From Nautilus pompilius (taxonomy: Eukaryota; Mollusca; Cephalopoda; Nautilida; Nautilidae), in contig JACATO010000643.1 in the NCBI GenBank assembly GCA_018389105.1, forward strand, positions 554,501-618,500: DNA of 64,000 bases, written 5' to 3'. Below are positions 38,322 through 51,825 of this stretch, one piece after another; positions within the stretch are counted from its first letter, which is position 1, and each line of letters opens with the position of its first letter. Position numbers and translations under genes: made by a program. The notes below the pieces were generated by a model that saw nothing but the letters and a program-made list of their open reading frames with translations, was not told the origin of the DNA and made no database searches.

Positions 38322-41300
38322 TAATTTTTTGTTGTTTTTTTGCCAAATCGTCAGCGCCAACAAAGAAAGTGATTTATTTGATGCTGGTCCTTTGTGTTTT
38401 TTTTCTTGAAGAATCTTTGAGCGAACGTTTCATTTTCGACCAAGAACAGACCTGAAATATTTCAGGAAAATCGAATTCCACGACTACTGGCAGATCTCGT
38501 GTCGGCTGTCATGCAAAATATTGGTGTTTTTTTTTCAAGTCGCCTGATGCAGGTAAAACACTTCAGTGTAGCTACCGAAGGATTCTCGTCACATCCATCT
38601 GATAGAAAGTACCGGGTCTTCTCTTAGCCAGGCTGATTCTGAATACCAGCCGACGTTTTGCTTCCATTGACAATAATACGCCACCCCCCATCTTGTTCTG
38701 ATTTCACTTTGTACGGAGAACAGATTGTTAAATCCTGGTCAATTCTCTCGCTTTAACCCATTGCCCTTTTGCACGAAGGTGGGTATACGCTTTTTCCCAG
38801 TAATTTTTCTTCTTTTTTTTTGCTGTTGAAAACGTTAATTTGTTTGGAAATAAATATTAATGTTCAAAACTATTTTGGCACTTTCAGCAAAACTAAGCAA
38901 GCGAGGCAATGGCTTTGTTTTATGCTTTCAAACAAAAACAGTAAACCGATATGAAACGTGCCAGAAAAATCTCAAATATATTAAGTTTGTATTTATCCTG
39001 AACCTTACAGAAAAATTAGATTGTCCGCATGACAAACGAGAAAGCACGCATGGCGGTAGTAACATCACAAGGGAAAATTGAAAGTAGACGTATATAAAGA
39101 GGAATCATCACAGAGAGAGTACACGCAAATTCAATGAATAGTAGCCATAACCAGGATAAGAAAAAGTCTACGTATTGTATAATGAAAGTACTCATTATAA
39201 AAATATATATAAAGTAGTAATCATTTACGGTGGTAACCATGGTTATGGAAAAGGAGAACACGCTGTAGTTTTTGTGGTTCGTGTGCCATTGTTTTTCTAC
39301 GTTTTCTCTTTAAAAAAATTCTGTAGTCAAATATCTAAAGCAGCAACAGGGTTTTAAGAATACATGTGGTGGCGTCCCACCACCGAGATCGTCCTCCATG
39401 CCCCAATATTAGCTGCTAGAGAGTCTGCGTACCAACGGGAAGTCGGTGTTTAAGCGCGCATGCGCAATTAGAAAAAAAACAAAATTAATTAACAGGGTGA
39501 AAAGGAGAGGGTGAGCCTAGCGCCGACTAGCGGGGGAAACTTTCGGGATGCGAGGATCGCACCCAACACCCCCACCTCTCCATGCCACGTGAGTGCGAAC
39601 TGCTATGCATTAAATCCGTGACTTCTTCTGCCAATTCCCACTACTAGCACTCCACTGTCGGTGCCCTTACTCACCTGTAAGGTGTTGGGAAAATGTTTTG
39701 GAAGCACTTTTATCATTCTCTAATCACTCATTTAATTAATTCCGCAGGCGTAAGAAACATGGTAGCTACTTAAATTATTCACCGTAAAACCGTTCTTCAA
39801 AATAGAGGGGCGAATGGTGGTCCACCTGACAGCCTGGCCAACAGGGTCCAGTCGTTTTCGAGCAATGTGGCAAGTGGAGGTGCACGGGTGGGTGATGAAA
39901 TACAAACTTTGCCAAAAGGTCACCAAGAAAAGTCAGCGAACCATGGAACATTGCGCGGTGGCGTCCAGAAACTTCCAGCACGCGGACAAAAATGTCCGAA
40001 CGGTCTAAGAAGTCACTGCAACCCGGACTAAACATTAATTAGCAGTAATTATGAATAACCACTTTAATGTAACGCTATTCGTTTACAGCTCTGTAATCTT
40101 ATTACATTTATGCCACTATCACGTTAGAAATTAAGCCTTACTACTATAATTAATTTTCTTGAAATAAATATTAAACAGTTTCATGTTAAAAATTGTACAT
40201 GTAAATAGAAATGTTCCTTATCTAAACTTGCATCCAGAGAGAGCGCTGTCTAAATTACTCTGAAAGATGGTCAGACACCAGATCTGGCCATGAGTCGTTC
40301 TAGAATTATTACTCTTTTTTTTTTTAAAGTTCTTCTACCAGTTGAGTATTGAAATAAACTGCCTTGTTATGGCTAAATTAAAAGAAGTTAATGCTTTGAC
40401 ATTTCCGGATTCTTATTACAACAGACAGGTTCTGCAAAGACCGAAAAGTGTATTACTTTTAACATTTATATTTACTGCGTTATTTTTGGAAACATTTGCC
40501 CATTAAATCTCAGAGAAACTACTTTGCTGGGTCAACAAGCGCAGGGGATAATCGGAAGAGTCGTTGCGCTGTGATCTCGAGCAGTCACGCACGGAACCTG
40601 ATTAAAAGGGATTTATTATACCGCCATTTTAATTGACAAGACGTTCGTGCAATGCAAACTGATTTAGAGGGCTTGTTTAACTAAAAGTTTCAAATTTGCA
40701 TTCGCCTAGCGATGAAAATAGATGGTTTTATTGGTGCCATCGATCCAGGAACAGAAGAAGCATATCGATCTTTAATCAGATCATTCCCAGACACGATCGA
40801 GTTGCAGAGAAACAACATTTCGCTCAATTTCAGCGTGTTAACATCCGCCGACTTTCTAGGCTTCCTGCATTCTTCCCTGTGTTCGGCAGACTTCCGAAAA
40901 TGTCGTCACTTCCTGTCGACGACAGTCTAACAGTCGGACAAGTAGTTCGATTCCTGAATGGCACCGAGTTCTCCGACGAAACCAGACGTCGTGGTACGGG
41001 GACAATAAGTGTGTGCCCGGTGTAGCGTGCAGGCGTTCGGCAACAATGGTTGTCGATTGGTTCGTTCGTGTTAGCGACAGCCATAGACACCCAGCAAGTC
41101 AGGGAAGGGTAGCCATTTCGAGATACGAAACACTCACAACCAAGTTTCGCTAAAAGCGCCTTTAGTGGTGAGCTTCTGCGAGCAAAGACAAAATAAATAT
41201 TGTGGATTTAACGCTGCTATCAATACATAAAATCTCCGTAAATCTGATGATAATAGATGATCTGAAGTCAGTAAACTTATTCAACACCGCTCTCACCTGG

Positions 41301-42224
41301 TACTCCACAGTAAGACCAAGATTACAGGTGCGATGCTTTCAGGGCGGATCCTGACTGGAATCTCTCCGCATTTCGTTATGCCACTGGAACAACCGTCTTC
41401 TACTGGTCTAACGATTCTTCTTCTGATTGAAGCAGGTTAACCCTGCCAAACCAAATTCACATGGTACAAACAGATCAGTGAAGAGGTTAGCCAGACAGTC
41501 TTCCTTTAATAGTTTTCAGTTGTTTAGAATTTGGTTTATGGCCCAAAATATCAAAAATAAATGTTTCACAAACACCGACTGCACGGAAGTACGCGAGCAA
41601 AATCAAACTTATAATCGTAATTAAAGTAGCAAAAGTAGTGTGGACTAATTATCATTTTTCTTAGATCACCAGCTTTTGCTACAGTTTACCAGAGGGTTGA
41701 CCTTTACACTGTGTTTTCTACTGCGCCAAACTTATATTCAAAGTTAAAATTCAAATAAAACTCCGCTTTCTTCATATTATAAACCATCATGCAGCAGGAA
41801 ATGGTTTCTTCCTTCAACAGTGTTGTTTTATACTGGACAAGATCCCTTATCCACTGACTCAGAAGACTTTCTCCGTTCAGCGTTCAATATAAATCTCATT
41901 ACGTCATATTTACATGCATTTGTTATACGATAAGACAGACTCGAAACAAGAATACCTAATTAAAAAAAACAACAGTTTATTCCAATAATTAAAAGAAATA
42001 ATATTTGAAAGAACCTAACGAGCTTCACTGATTTCAAGAGAATTTTAGCCAACTGAAATTTTCAATATTTCTAAAGATATTTTTGCACAGATCTCTTGTC
42101 AAGAACATCACGTCATGTTTGTGCAAGATGCTCGGTCTCTGAATCATCACGATTACCAGTAATATATGCTGAAACTGTGCGGACTCTAGTACTTTTTTAA
42201 TGTGAATGTGTTGTTGTACACCAA
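38322..42224. other. Non-coding, no recognised gene
   Basis: Two overlapping plus-strand frames lie at 40,696-41,025 and 40,712-40,930. The second begins MKIDGFIGAIDPGTEE, which faintly recalls the N-terminal phosphate-binding loop of glycerol kinases, but similarity does not continue convincingly. Frames at 39,775-40,035 (-) and 39,814-40,008 (+) lie on opposite strands of the same DNA and are unknown. Confidence 0.35.
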
Positions 42225-42490
42225 CCTCTACACGGTAGGCAGCCCTGTTGAAGGAGCATAGTACCTCGGCTGTCAGCTAACAAATGTTGTCGGTCCTGAC
42301 CATCTGAGCCTTGCACATCCGACCTGGTCAGCAACGGAAACCCTCTCTAATAATCCTCCCTATCTTATAGTGAAGGGATGAGAAGAAATCAGGCCAGGAA
42401 TTTTCGTCAAACCGAGTTGGTCATACGGAAAGCGAAATCTGACCCTTGACCTTCTTAGCGAGCCAGTAAGCTAACCACTGGACTATTAGT
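42225..42490 (-). mobile_element. tRNA-derived SINE (copy 4)
   Basis: On the minus strand an A box TAGTCCAGTGGTTAG lies at plus 42,473-42,487. The core AATTCCTGGCCTGATTTCTT follows, as in the copies at 6.2 and 14.3 kb. The B box is not clear (the corresponding part reads GGTCAAGGGTCAG). Downstream sequence to about 42,225 is diverged. Strand and order agree with the family. Confidence 0.55.
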
Positions 42491-45400
42491 AGACAAACCC
42501 CTCTAAAATGAGCAAGAGAGAAATATGAAAAGGGGTGCTCGTCTTATCTTTAAATTAGGAGACAGCTACTTGCTTAGCGGCTCCTCCACGTGAGGCTCTC
42601 GTTGGGTCATTCTTTTGGACACGTGTATTCTAGGTGTCATGTCGAATTATATTTCAGATAAACTAAATTTGGAATTCTTACTTTATACAGCTAAACTTTT
42701 TTTAAACTAAAAGTTTGTCAAATATGATGAAACCATCTGACACGATATAAAATTTTATATATAAATGCTATCAGTTTTGTGTGTGTGTGTGTGTATATTT
42801 TGTACGCGAGTGTTTGTTCATCTCTCTCTCTCTGCGTGCGTGTTCCATCATTGACACACTTGTGCTCCTCAAAAGACAGAAGAGGTAAACTTCATACTAC
42901 GTTGTGTTACTTATATTCCGGTCGCACTTTAGAGATAAATTTGCAGCCATCACCAACCTCATCCGTACAAATGAAAGTTTGCGCTCTCGGCACGATAAAA
43001 ACTTAAAAAAAAAAACAACTTAATTAGTGTTTGTGCCTACAAATCAGGAGAGAGAGAGAAATCAGCCGGTTTGAAGGAACTGAACATTTTCTTAATCAAT
43101 GATTCTGTCCGAAAATTGATCAGCAAAGATTTTGGCAAGTAAATCGAAGCCTTAAAATTACGAAAATGGAAAACCTTTTTAGTCTAAATGGCAGTAAAAC
43201 CACAGGATTGCATGTGAACCATAGAAGGTACTTACTTAATAAGCTGAATTTCTTGAAGCCCAAACTGAGTATAACGGAAGTGATCAGCTACAAGAAATTT
43301 TGGCTGTTTTATTTATTTTAAAAATATGCATCATGATAAATACATTTTCGAATCTTAAAATAAGAATTGTCATGTTCTCTTATTTCTAGAGTCTTTGAAA
43401 ACTATTATTATTACTCAATATTTTGTCTTTCAAATTTTAGTGCTATCTTTATTAGGAAAAATTGTTTTTTATAAAATTGCAAGCTAATTATAAACATATT
43501 CGATTTAAACCTAACTTTTTTGCTAAATTGATCATATATGAAAGCAGGCTCTTTGTAAGGAATGACCGGTGCTTTACAGACAGTTCCATTCATATTCTAT
43601 CACACTGCGCGGCCGTGATCATACAGAGCGGAAGTAACTTACAATCGAAACTCCAATTTTTAAAAAAAAAAAAATATTGTTCTAAAACATATACCTGATT
43701 AAACCTGCGTTGGATTTGAGATTTCTTTACTCTCCAGGCGTCTAAACTTGTTTCGAGAAAAGAGCAAAGAATGTATAAACTCTAGGAATCGTGGATTTAC
43801 AATCCTTAATTTAAAAAAAAATGGCCTGAACCATCATGATTAAATATTTATTATATTTTGATAGTTTACAATGATTTAAAAAAAAAAAAACCTTTTGAAG
43901 CCAACGAGCTTTAACTGATCGCTGTTGGCACAGATAACGTTTAAAGTGCCGATGTCGTCCGCCACGTTGATTACAAGAGTTAGGGTGCAGTCGTAATCAC
44001 AATAGTAAGTTTAGACAAGAGATTCTGCTCACCCACCACTGGCTAGGAACACACACAGCTCTGCTTTCGTTTGTTGGATGCGAAATTCGTACCATTATTA
44101 TTATTATTATTGTAAAAGTAAATCCCCGACAAGTGTTGGAATAGCTGATCACAATTCTGAAATCAACAGGTAACACGGTAGCATAGCTCCGCAACCGGAA
44201 GTACCAGTCACGATCAGACGGCCCCCTTGAAACTGTGGTACCAGCAGTCACCAGGATGATCCAGCGTATCCTGTGAATTCGCTTTACCACCGTTAACAGA
44301 TCTATTAGCTTCACCTCCCTTTATCCGGTTCGCTCGGATGAACCACTAAGTTACATCACCCGTAGAGTGGCAGCATGAAACGCAGTGAACCTATACTTAT
44401 CAATTGAAAAAATTTTCTCCTCCATTTTCTATTTAAATTCAAATAAATCATTACCCTCCAAAGTTATCTGTAATTTTGGCATGGTTTCGAATCAGTAGAC
44501 ATATTGCCAACCAGCATCAAGTTTCGTTTTAAATTCCTTTATTGGCAGCTGGAGTTAGTTTTCTTGTTAACCACGAGTGACTGATTAAACTGTAATAAAC
44601 TAATGATCCACATCATGTCATTAACGTTTTTGTTAACCTGTCGAATTTAATCTTAGTCTTCTAATTAAAAGAAAACGTTTTGACATTATTCTGCGTTTAA
44701 CAGCCCCCCAACACATTAATAGACTATAACTAAATTATTTTCCTTTCCTTGTAATTCCACGACAATAATAACACTAAATGGCTGTCGAATAAAACCTAAT
44801 ATTATGTGTGTATATATAGCCCTCGGTAGAGAGAGCACAGACTGCTACTTTTCGCAATAGATTTTCATAAAACTCTGTAGAAATGTTGAGAAGTGACATT
44901 CAAATTTAGCAACTGCTTTAAAAAATTTTGGGGTTCTTGCAATTGAAAATATCTCCTCAGTGAAGCTATAAGACTGACAACTTTTCGAAGACACCTTTAA
45001 ATTGACGTGTCTTTGCATTGTTTTCATTTCTTAAAATTAATCTTGAAGTCTGTCTAGAAACAGAATCTGTTCCAAATTATATTAGTAATCTCAAAAGAAG
45101 TTCAGTAAATTTAAAATGTTCATGGACGACACCAAAACTCTCCTGTCAAGGAGAGCACAAACAAATATACCCTGTGCGTCATAATTTTTCAAAAGCTTGC
45201 AATTGGGTGTCGAAGAAACCACACGCATTGTAACAAGTTAGAAAACTGTATAGTATACAATTATTAAGTTCGATCAGCCAGTTTTCGGACATAACAATCT
45301 TTCTCCCGTAATAGTATTTCTGACATTTTCCTATACAGTTGTAACATTCGAGTGAGACCCGTTATCTTCATCCAAATTCTGCATTCTCTCCATACCTTGC

Positions 45401-45904
45401 ATCTCTGTACTTGATGGTTTCTCTTACTATGTTCATAAACTCGACGCTTATTGATATTATTATTATTCTTTAATAAATAGAGAAATCGGAGAACGGAGAA
45501 CAGATGCAATTAAAAATGGCGACCAACAAAGCAGAAAGAAAAAAAAAACATTTTCGGATTATGTTTCTTACTTACAACTACCTTGCATATCTTTCAGGTC
45601 TGCATTTGTACTTACAATTCATTTTTATTTGCTTGATGTGAGTTAATAGCACAACTTTTAATTTTGCATGGTGACAGAAAGTTGACAGAAAAACATAAAT
45701 AATGCAGCCATAGAAAACTGGTTCATATCTCGCGTCCCTAGCGTAACACTAAAAACATTTTTTAACGTTGGAATATTGTCTCTTGTACCTTGCACGATGT
45801 CCCACAGTTTGATGTCGTTTGTCGGATCCATACATCCCTTATATATCAGCCATCTGTGTGGGTTTCTCTTGGCCGCCCCGTTTGAAGATCCGAAGTGGAG
45901 TTTA
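42491..45904. other. Non-coding, simple repeats, possible SINE fragment
   Basis: A (TG)n run lies at about 42,778-42,795. A TAACTTAGTGG A-box-like motif on the minus strand near 44,342-44,352 may mark another SINE head, but no B box follows. Several A-runs are present near 43,000, 43,665 and 43,880. No gene was recognised. Confidence 0.35.
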
Positions 45905-46035
45905 TCGGCCACACGAGGTTCAGGTTCGGCGAGTAGATCTTAATTGGTTCCCCCCCAACCGCCTTTGCTCGCGAGCCCCAAACCGTACCTAAGCAACTTG
46001 TTTAATCCCCAAGGCTAATAATATTCCACAGCTTC
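45905..46035 (+). mobile_element. SINE 3' fragment (copy 5)
   Basis: CCAAACCGTACCTAAGCAAC then TTGTTTAATCCCCAAGG at about 45,978-46,014 resembles the tail of copy 1 (CCAACCGTACCTAGGTAACT...). The head and core are not seen. Confidence 0.4.
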
Positions 46036-49000
46036 CCCTTTCTACCTCCCTGCTGAGAGATGTCCCTGGTGGGAGCCCCTAAAGTCAGAACAGGGTTCGT
46101 TAGGCAGTTCCGTACGCCGCCATATTTGCTGAGCAATGCTGTCCAGTTGATCACATTGAAAACACCTACGTTTCTCTACTCTACAGTTTTACTAAGTTAG
46201 CTCAGCTGTCTGGCTCGGCATCACACACACTGCTCTGCCATATACTCTGTTGGAGACCCGCTGTATCACAATACGCTGGTTAGCAGCAGAAAACGGCAAG
46301 CAAAGACAATTGTTCGTGTTGCTACCTGATACAGCCATCTTTCGCAGGACGAAGAGCTTTAGCCCCGTTTGACACCGAATCAGTAAAACATTTTTTGAAA
46401 TCAAAGTCTGGCCTAAACCTCCCCATAAGAACCTCGGAGATACACAAAAAGATAAGAAAGAACTTCCTTTAATCCATCACAGACTCGGCTGACGATCCAG
46501 ATGCTCCCACGAGAGCCCGACCGACTTTATATCGCGGATATTTACAGATCACCTGGCCATCGGGAATGAATCACGAGCAGTGTATCTTAAGAAGGCCCGC
46601 TAGTGATGACGCCATGGCAGTGACAGATGGACCTACTCCCCGAATTAACTCTTATGATTTAAAACGATTGGCCACGAAAAGCCCCTGCCTAATTATTATA
46701 AGAAAGATAACTGCACAAGTAAACAAACAGAAATAGGTAAAAGATGCGGGTTTAAACATCACCTGGGCATACTTTTCGATTCTCTTTCAAATGATATGCT
46801 GCTGTTGACGACGATTTATGACAAATATAGAACAGAAATAGCAGGGAAGTAAACGCACAGATAGTGTGTATGTGTGGGGGGGGCGTGAACAGCGCTACAT
46901 CCGGGTTACGAACTGTTAGTAACATCACCTGCATTTAAATTCATTCATTCTGCGGAATGCATTTCCTAAGAGACTATTAGTTTGCCTTCGCCCCCGAAGA
47001 ACCATCTCACTCTAAGCAAACAGACGGATAACAACAACCAGCCCTCAGCTCCCTCGAGTGGAGTGGAGGGAACGGATGGCGATGATGATTGGTGCTGGAT
47101 TTAATAAATTTGCGTACTCAAGTGAGCTAAGTGCACGGGTGCGTGTCCCCGTGTTTCCAGACGCCGATAGCGACACCTACCAGCGGCCGCTGTGGTCCGT
47201 GCTAATGGGCTGTGCGAGGAGCGCCTCCAGCTGCCATGGAGACAGTGGTAACTCACGGCAGTCGACGAAACATCGTTTCAATTAACACTTAACGCAAATC
47301 AACAATGCATTCTATTAAAACTCGCTTTCCCCATACGCGCCTCACTGTGCATTTACATTCGATCTATTCCCCCAACTTATAAGCCTACCCTTTATTTCTA
47401 AATGTGACGTCAGGGCAGATGTGGCCGAGTCCGAGTATACAATAATAAAGAACGAATAGCAGAAGATAAATAAAAATTAAATACATTTTTGAAAAAAGAA
47501 TTAACACGCAGATGATGATGATGTGTTAAGTAATAAGTGACATCCGTCTCTCATTGTATCCAGTTTCCGGGATGCTCTGGGTATTTAATATTTTATTTAT
47601 TTATTCTTCTATTCATTATTTGATTCTTTAATTTCCATAAGAACATCAAATAAACGCCGGGATACAGTAAAGATAACTCATTAGGATCAGTTATGTATTG
47701 TGTCTTGTCCCCCCTCTTTCTTCGGCTGTGCCCGGAATTCTATCTTTTTTCAAACTAAACAATAACTTACCTTCCTAGGGTTCATTCAAGATTGAAATCA
47801 ACGTCTTGTATACTGAGCCAGGAAATCTCTGGAATTTACTCGCTTGCCCAGCTTTCCGGCTATTATCTTTATTAGCAGACATGTGTCACACTTTTCTTGA
47901 TACCGGCGCTAAATCCCTTTACTTCCTACCACAGGAAGTAGTAGTTTTGCGTGCGCAGGTATCCCGCACAGATAGCCAGGCCGGACGCCGCCGATCTGCC
48001 ATGTTGCCGTAAAACCCTCGCCAAAGCGTTCACATAATAATAAGGGGTTTCATTTAGTGTCGTTTTAAACATTCAGAAAAAACAAACAACGCTTCCCACA
48101 ACCTGGAGATCTGCTGCACTGGTCGTACAGCTAAAGGTGGGGGGCGGCAACCCTTCATACTTGGAATCTGGCCAACGACCTCTTGCCAGTCCCCTAACGA
48201 GATTTCCTGCTACCGTCAGTAGAACCTGGGTTTGGAAAAGCACTGATACCGTTTACGTCATTTGTCTTGCAAACCTCCCTAACCCCAGCAGCTAGAAACT
48301 CTGAATGCACGCATACCTCTCTCACACGATAACAACCGGGTAAAACTGGACAATAGGAGTTCATTAAACAATTTGAATATTTTCAATTTATTAATTCCAT
48401 TGGCAGGGAATTTCATACTTTATCCATGCCAGTTTATCTAAGAGGACCAGTCTTTCATTCTGAACTATGACATCACGTAAAACTCGTCTTGCAGCGCGCC
48501 CATCATCAAGCACGCGTGTCAATGGCTGGACCTACTGAAACAGCCAAAGTTGCTAGGTGGACACGACTTTCTTTTGCGAAACTCTTCCCTGTAGGTAACC
48601 TATTTGCCCTCGTCTTCTGATCTTCTATCACGTCACCGACTTAAGTACATTTAACCCTTCGCGTAAATAAGAAAAAAACAAAAACAAACAACCTGCGGCC
48701 CATCGCAGGTTCCGATCGTTAGTCTAGCTTCATCTTCTTGCCTCCCTACAATAGCGCCACGCAGTCGCTAAAAACAGGAGGGACAGCTGTGGAGTTAAAG
48801 AGTTGTAAAGGTCTCTTTTTTGTTACAATAGTTAGAAGTTGTTCTTAGGCGGTTTGTGCGGACTATTTTCTGGAGCAGTTGTTCCGTGATGGTGCAACGA
48901 AAGTCAACAAATATTCGATTTCCCTGGATTTTCGTGTTAAAAGAAAAAGACAAAAATAAAGAATTTCACTTTTATGTTTTCTTAACACCGGAGATTTAAA

Positions 49001-50636
49001 AAATCGTGCATAAACAAAACAAACAAAAAAATCAGAGCTGGCTGTTTCCGTTTGTTTTTTTTTAATTTATCTTCACAAATAACTATAAAAGATCAGCAGC
49101 AGCAACAACAAAGGTTAAATATTTTTCTTAAAATAGATATTTTTTTGAAATTATTTGAAAAATGGTCTTCAGCAGCAACCCCACTTAACGTTATTCAGTC
49201 ATTAATTTGCCTCGCTTACATAAAGTTGCCTTCTCCTTGATTGTTTTGACGCTAGGGAGATATAATGACAGAATAAGATGTCAATCTCTTATTTTAAAGA
49301 ACCGTTTACTCAACTAAATCCAGATGTTAATTTAATGATAACAGCCTTTTTAAAAACGCAGCTTTTAGTTAATTTCTTCCTACACGTTTTAAAGTCAGTC
49401 TTGGTTGCTGCTTCATTTCTCGCGACACGAGAGTAGCACCTGCTCAATGAACTGATTTAAGTGAAGACGGTTCCAATTGAGTGATCCGCTTGCAACCTTT
49501 CTCAGCCCTCCAACTGGGCTCATGTTCGAGACCAACTACCTGTTGGTAGATCGCAGAACTAAGCCATAATTCGAACCCTGCCTATCTAAACACATATATA
49601 TTTTTTCTAAAATGCATATAAACGGCGGGGATTCTTCGTCCAAAAGTAAGCTACATAAAGTCCATTTCAAAACATACCTCATCATATTTTTTTTTAAAAA
49701 AAATTGTTAATTTTATTTTCATTATTTATTTAATTGGGGCGTTCGGAGCTTACCGACATAAGGGCAGTCGTTAAGGAAGTGACGTCATGTTCGTCAGTGC
49801 ATGCGCTGTTTCCGTCACAGTGCTAGTGTTTTGGATTATAAACAAAAACCAAAAAAAAAAATAAATGGTGTGCAAGTAAAGCATACAAATAAAATCCCAC
49901 CCACCCAAAACACGAATGCAGTAAATAATAATAATGTTTTTGGAAACCTGTCAGTATGTATGCTAACATATTATCAGCAAAACATCTAGGTAAATTTTAC
50001 TCTGGTTTACCTTCAAAGTCCATTTCTATTTACCGAGGGGGCATAATGTGTGTGGAGAGAAACATTTACAAACGGCGTCTACATCAGAGAGAAAGCCACG
50101 GCCCTGTGATTTCGCAATACTGATCCACGACCTTTCAGATTTCAGAGACTTCACGTTCGTTAGCAGGGAATGTTTAAAAAAGAAGTTAATTAATCATCAT
50201 AGTTCAGAGTGAAAGAGCCACTCCTGTTTGGAGATTTACCACGTGACGTAGAATGGCGAACGCTTACTGCACCAAGAAAAAATATTCTATAAATAAAGTG
50301 TATGGTTCACACACACACCTGGTCATCTGCTATAAATACGTGATAGTAATGCATTAATTTCTTTTTTCCCTTTGTTTATAAACACAAAAGAAAAAAAAGA
50401 ATATTGTGATTGTTTTACGTTAAGTCAAATGACATTTTGAAAATGACAACAGCAAGCGCAGCAGATCGTATAACATAAAGAAATTTTATTCTATTATTCA
50501 AGACTGGGATAAAAGGATTAGTTTGTAGTGTCAGTGCATTTAGGCACACAGTAAAAATGAATATCGAAAGGTAATAACTGATCAGATTTCAGGTATACTA
50601 CTACTACTACCACTACCAAGAATACAACAACAACAC
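46036..50636. other. Non-coding, no recognised gene
   Basis: Small frames at 46,192-46,404 (-), 47,058-47,285 (+) and 47,806-48,012 (+) are unrecognised. A perfect 7-bp inverted repeat of ETS-like sites, ACTTCCT-ACCAC-AGGAAGT, sits at 47,921-47,939. A B-box-like TTCGAACCC at about 49,571 may mark a further decayed SINE. Confidence 0.35.

Positions 50637-50680
<44 letters not shown>
50637..50680. repeat. (AAT)n microsatellite
   Basis: About 14 uninterrupted ATA/AAT triplets, preceded by short CTA and CAA runs. Confidence 0.97.
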
Positions 50681-50684
<4 letters not shown>

Positions 50685-51072
50685 ATCTATCTAACTGAAA
50701 TAAATTGTGAAGACTGCATCAACGAAAAAGAAAAAAAAATCCGTAATGATTCCATTTAAATTAATTTTTATTTAAAATAATTAAATTCACGTGGTTGGTT
50801 TTCACTTTTAATTATATTCAATCAATTTACTAGTAAAAATACAATTGTTCTAAATCGTAGATTGTGATATGAGATGTACCATCCATGGGGCTAGGTGTGT
50901 TTGACCGAGGAGAAGAGGCTATCTATCTAGCCCACTATTGTAATGCAGAAAAGGACAATTTAGTTTGAAGCTGACTTTTTAACAGATGATGGTAAATCTT
51001 AGATATTATTTGTAAATACTGACTCGATATAGTGTTAATGTCTAGTAAAAGACCGTAAAAAAGTAAATTACT
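50681..51072. other. Non-coding flank of the B-box array
   Basis: AT-rich, nothing recognised. It ends directly at the first array unit. Confidence 0.5.
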
Positions 51073-51438
51073 CAGCGTGGTTCGACTCCCAGTCTCTCTT
51101 TTAATGGATTGTCTGTCTATCCAGCGAGGTTCGACTCCCAGTCTCTCTTTTAATGGATTGTCTGTCTATCCAGCGTGGTTCGACTCCCAGTCTCTCTTTT
51201 AATGGATTGTCTGTCTATCCAGCGAGGTTCGACTCCCAGTCTCTCTTTTAATGGATTGTCTGTCTATCCAGCGTGGTTCGATTCCCAGTCTCTCTTTTAA
51301 TGGATTGTCTGTCTATCCAGCGAGGTTCGACTCCCAGTCTCTCTTTTAATGGATTGTCTGTCTATCCAGCGAGGTTCGACTCCCAGTCTCTCTTTTAATG
51401 GATTGTCTGTCTATCCAGCGAGGTTCGATTCCCAGTCT
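51073..51438 (+). repeat. 49-bp tandem array, each unit with a Pol III B box
   Basis: Seven full units and a partial eighth start at 51,073, 51,122, 51,171, 51,220, 51,269, 51,318, 51,367 and 51,416. Each begins CAGCG(T/A)GGTTCGACTCCCAG and contains GGTTCGA(C/T)TCC, a perfect match to the tRNA B-box consensus GGTTCGANNCC. About 12 nt further comes CTTTTAATGG, whose T4 run could terminate RNA polymerase III. The first five units alternate T/A at unit position 6, which suggests a dimeric ancestor. A decayed relative (CAGCAGGGTTCGGTTCCCAG) lies at 51,493, and weaker traces near 51,626. No A box is seen in the unit. It may be amplified from the 3' half of a tRNA or SINE. Confidence 0.95.
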
Positions 51439-51825
51439 ACTTCGATTTAAAGTTGCTGACTAATGATCGGGAGGCTAAAGAAAAAAAAAACACAGCAGGG
51501 TTCGGTTCCCAGCCTACCGCACTTTATGTAACCGACAAAGTGGTTATGGCTAAAGGATACTACAGCAAATTACCAGGCGGCTCGAGCTGTTAGGGGTTAA
51601 ATGAAGAGAGCCATTTGAATTATTCAACGTGGTCTGATCTCCGGCAGTCGTGAGTGAATCCAGCGTCACGTGATACGGGCTAACAGGGGGAAAAAAAGAA
51701 AAAAAAAATATCGCACGCGGAAATTGGCAGTAATTTAGGAACATTAACTCCTGGTGTTCATTCTTCGGGGTACAAAGACAGATAAATAAAACTAAATAAA
51801 TAAATGCCCCATTCGAAATTAAAAA

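Noticed and set aside
40712-40930. Frame beginning MKIDGFIGAIDPGTEE, reminiscent of a glycerol kinase N-terminus
   Set aside because: Only about ten residues resemble the 'GAIDQGT' loop. The rest does not align, there is no splice donor in a sensible place, and an overlapping longer frame exists. A profile search against FGGY kinases would decide.
51073-51438. CRISPR array
   Set aside because: Units abut directly with no unique spacers, and the DNA is eukaryotic.
51073-51438. Array of tRNA genes
   Set aside because: Only the B-box half is present. There is no A box, acceptor stem or anticodon arm in the 49-bp unit.
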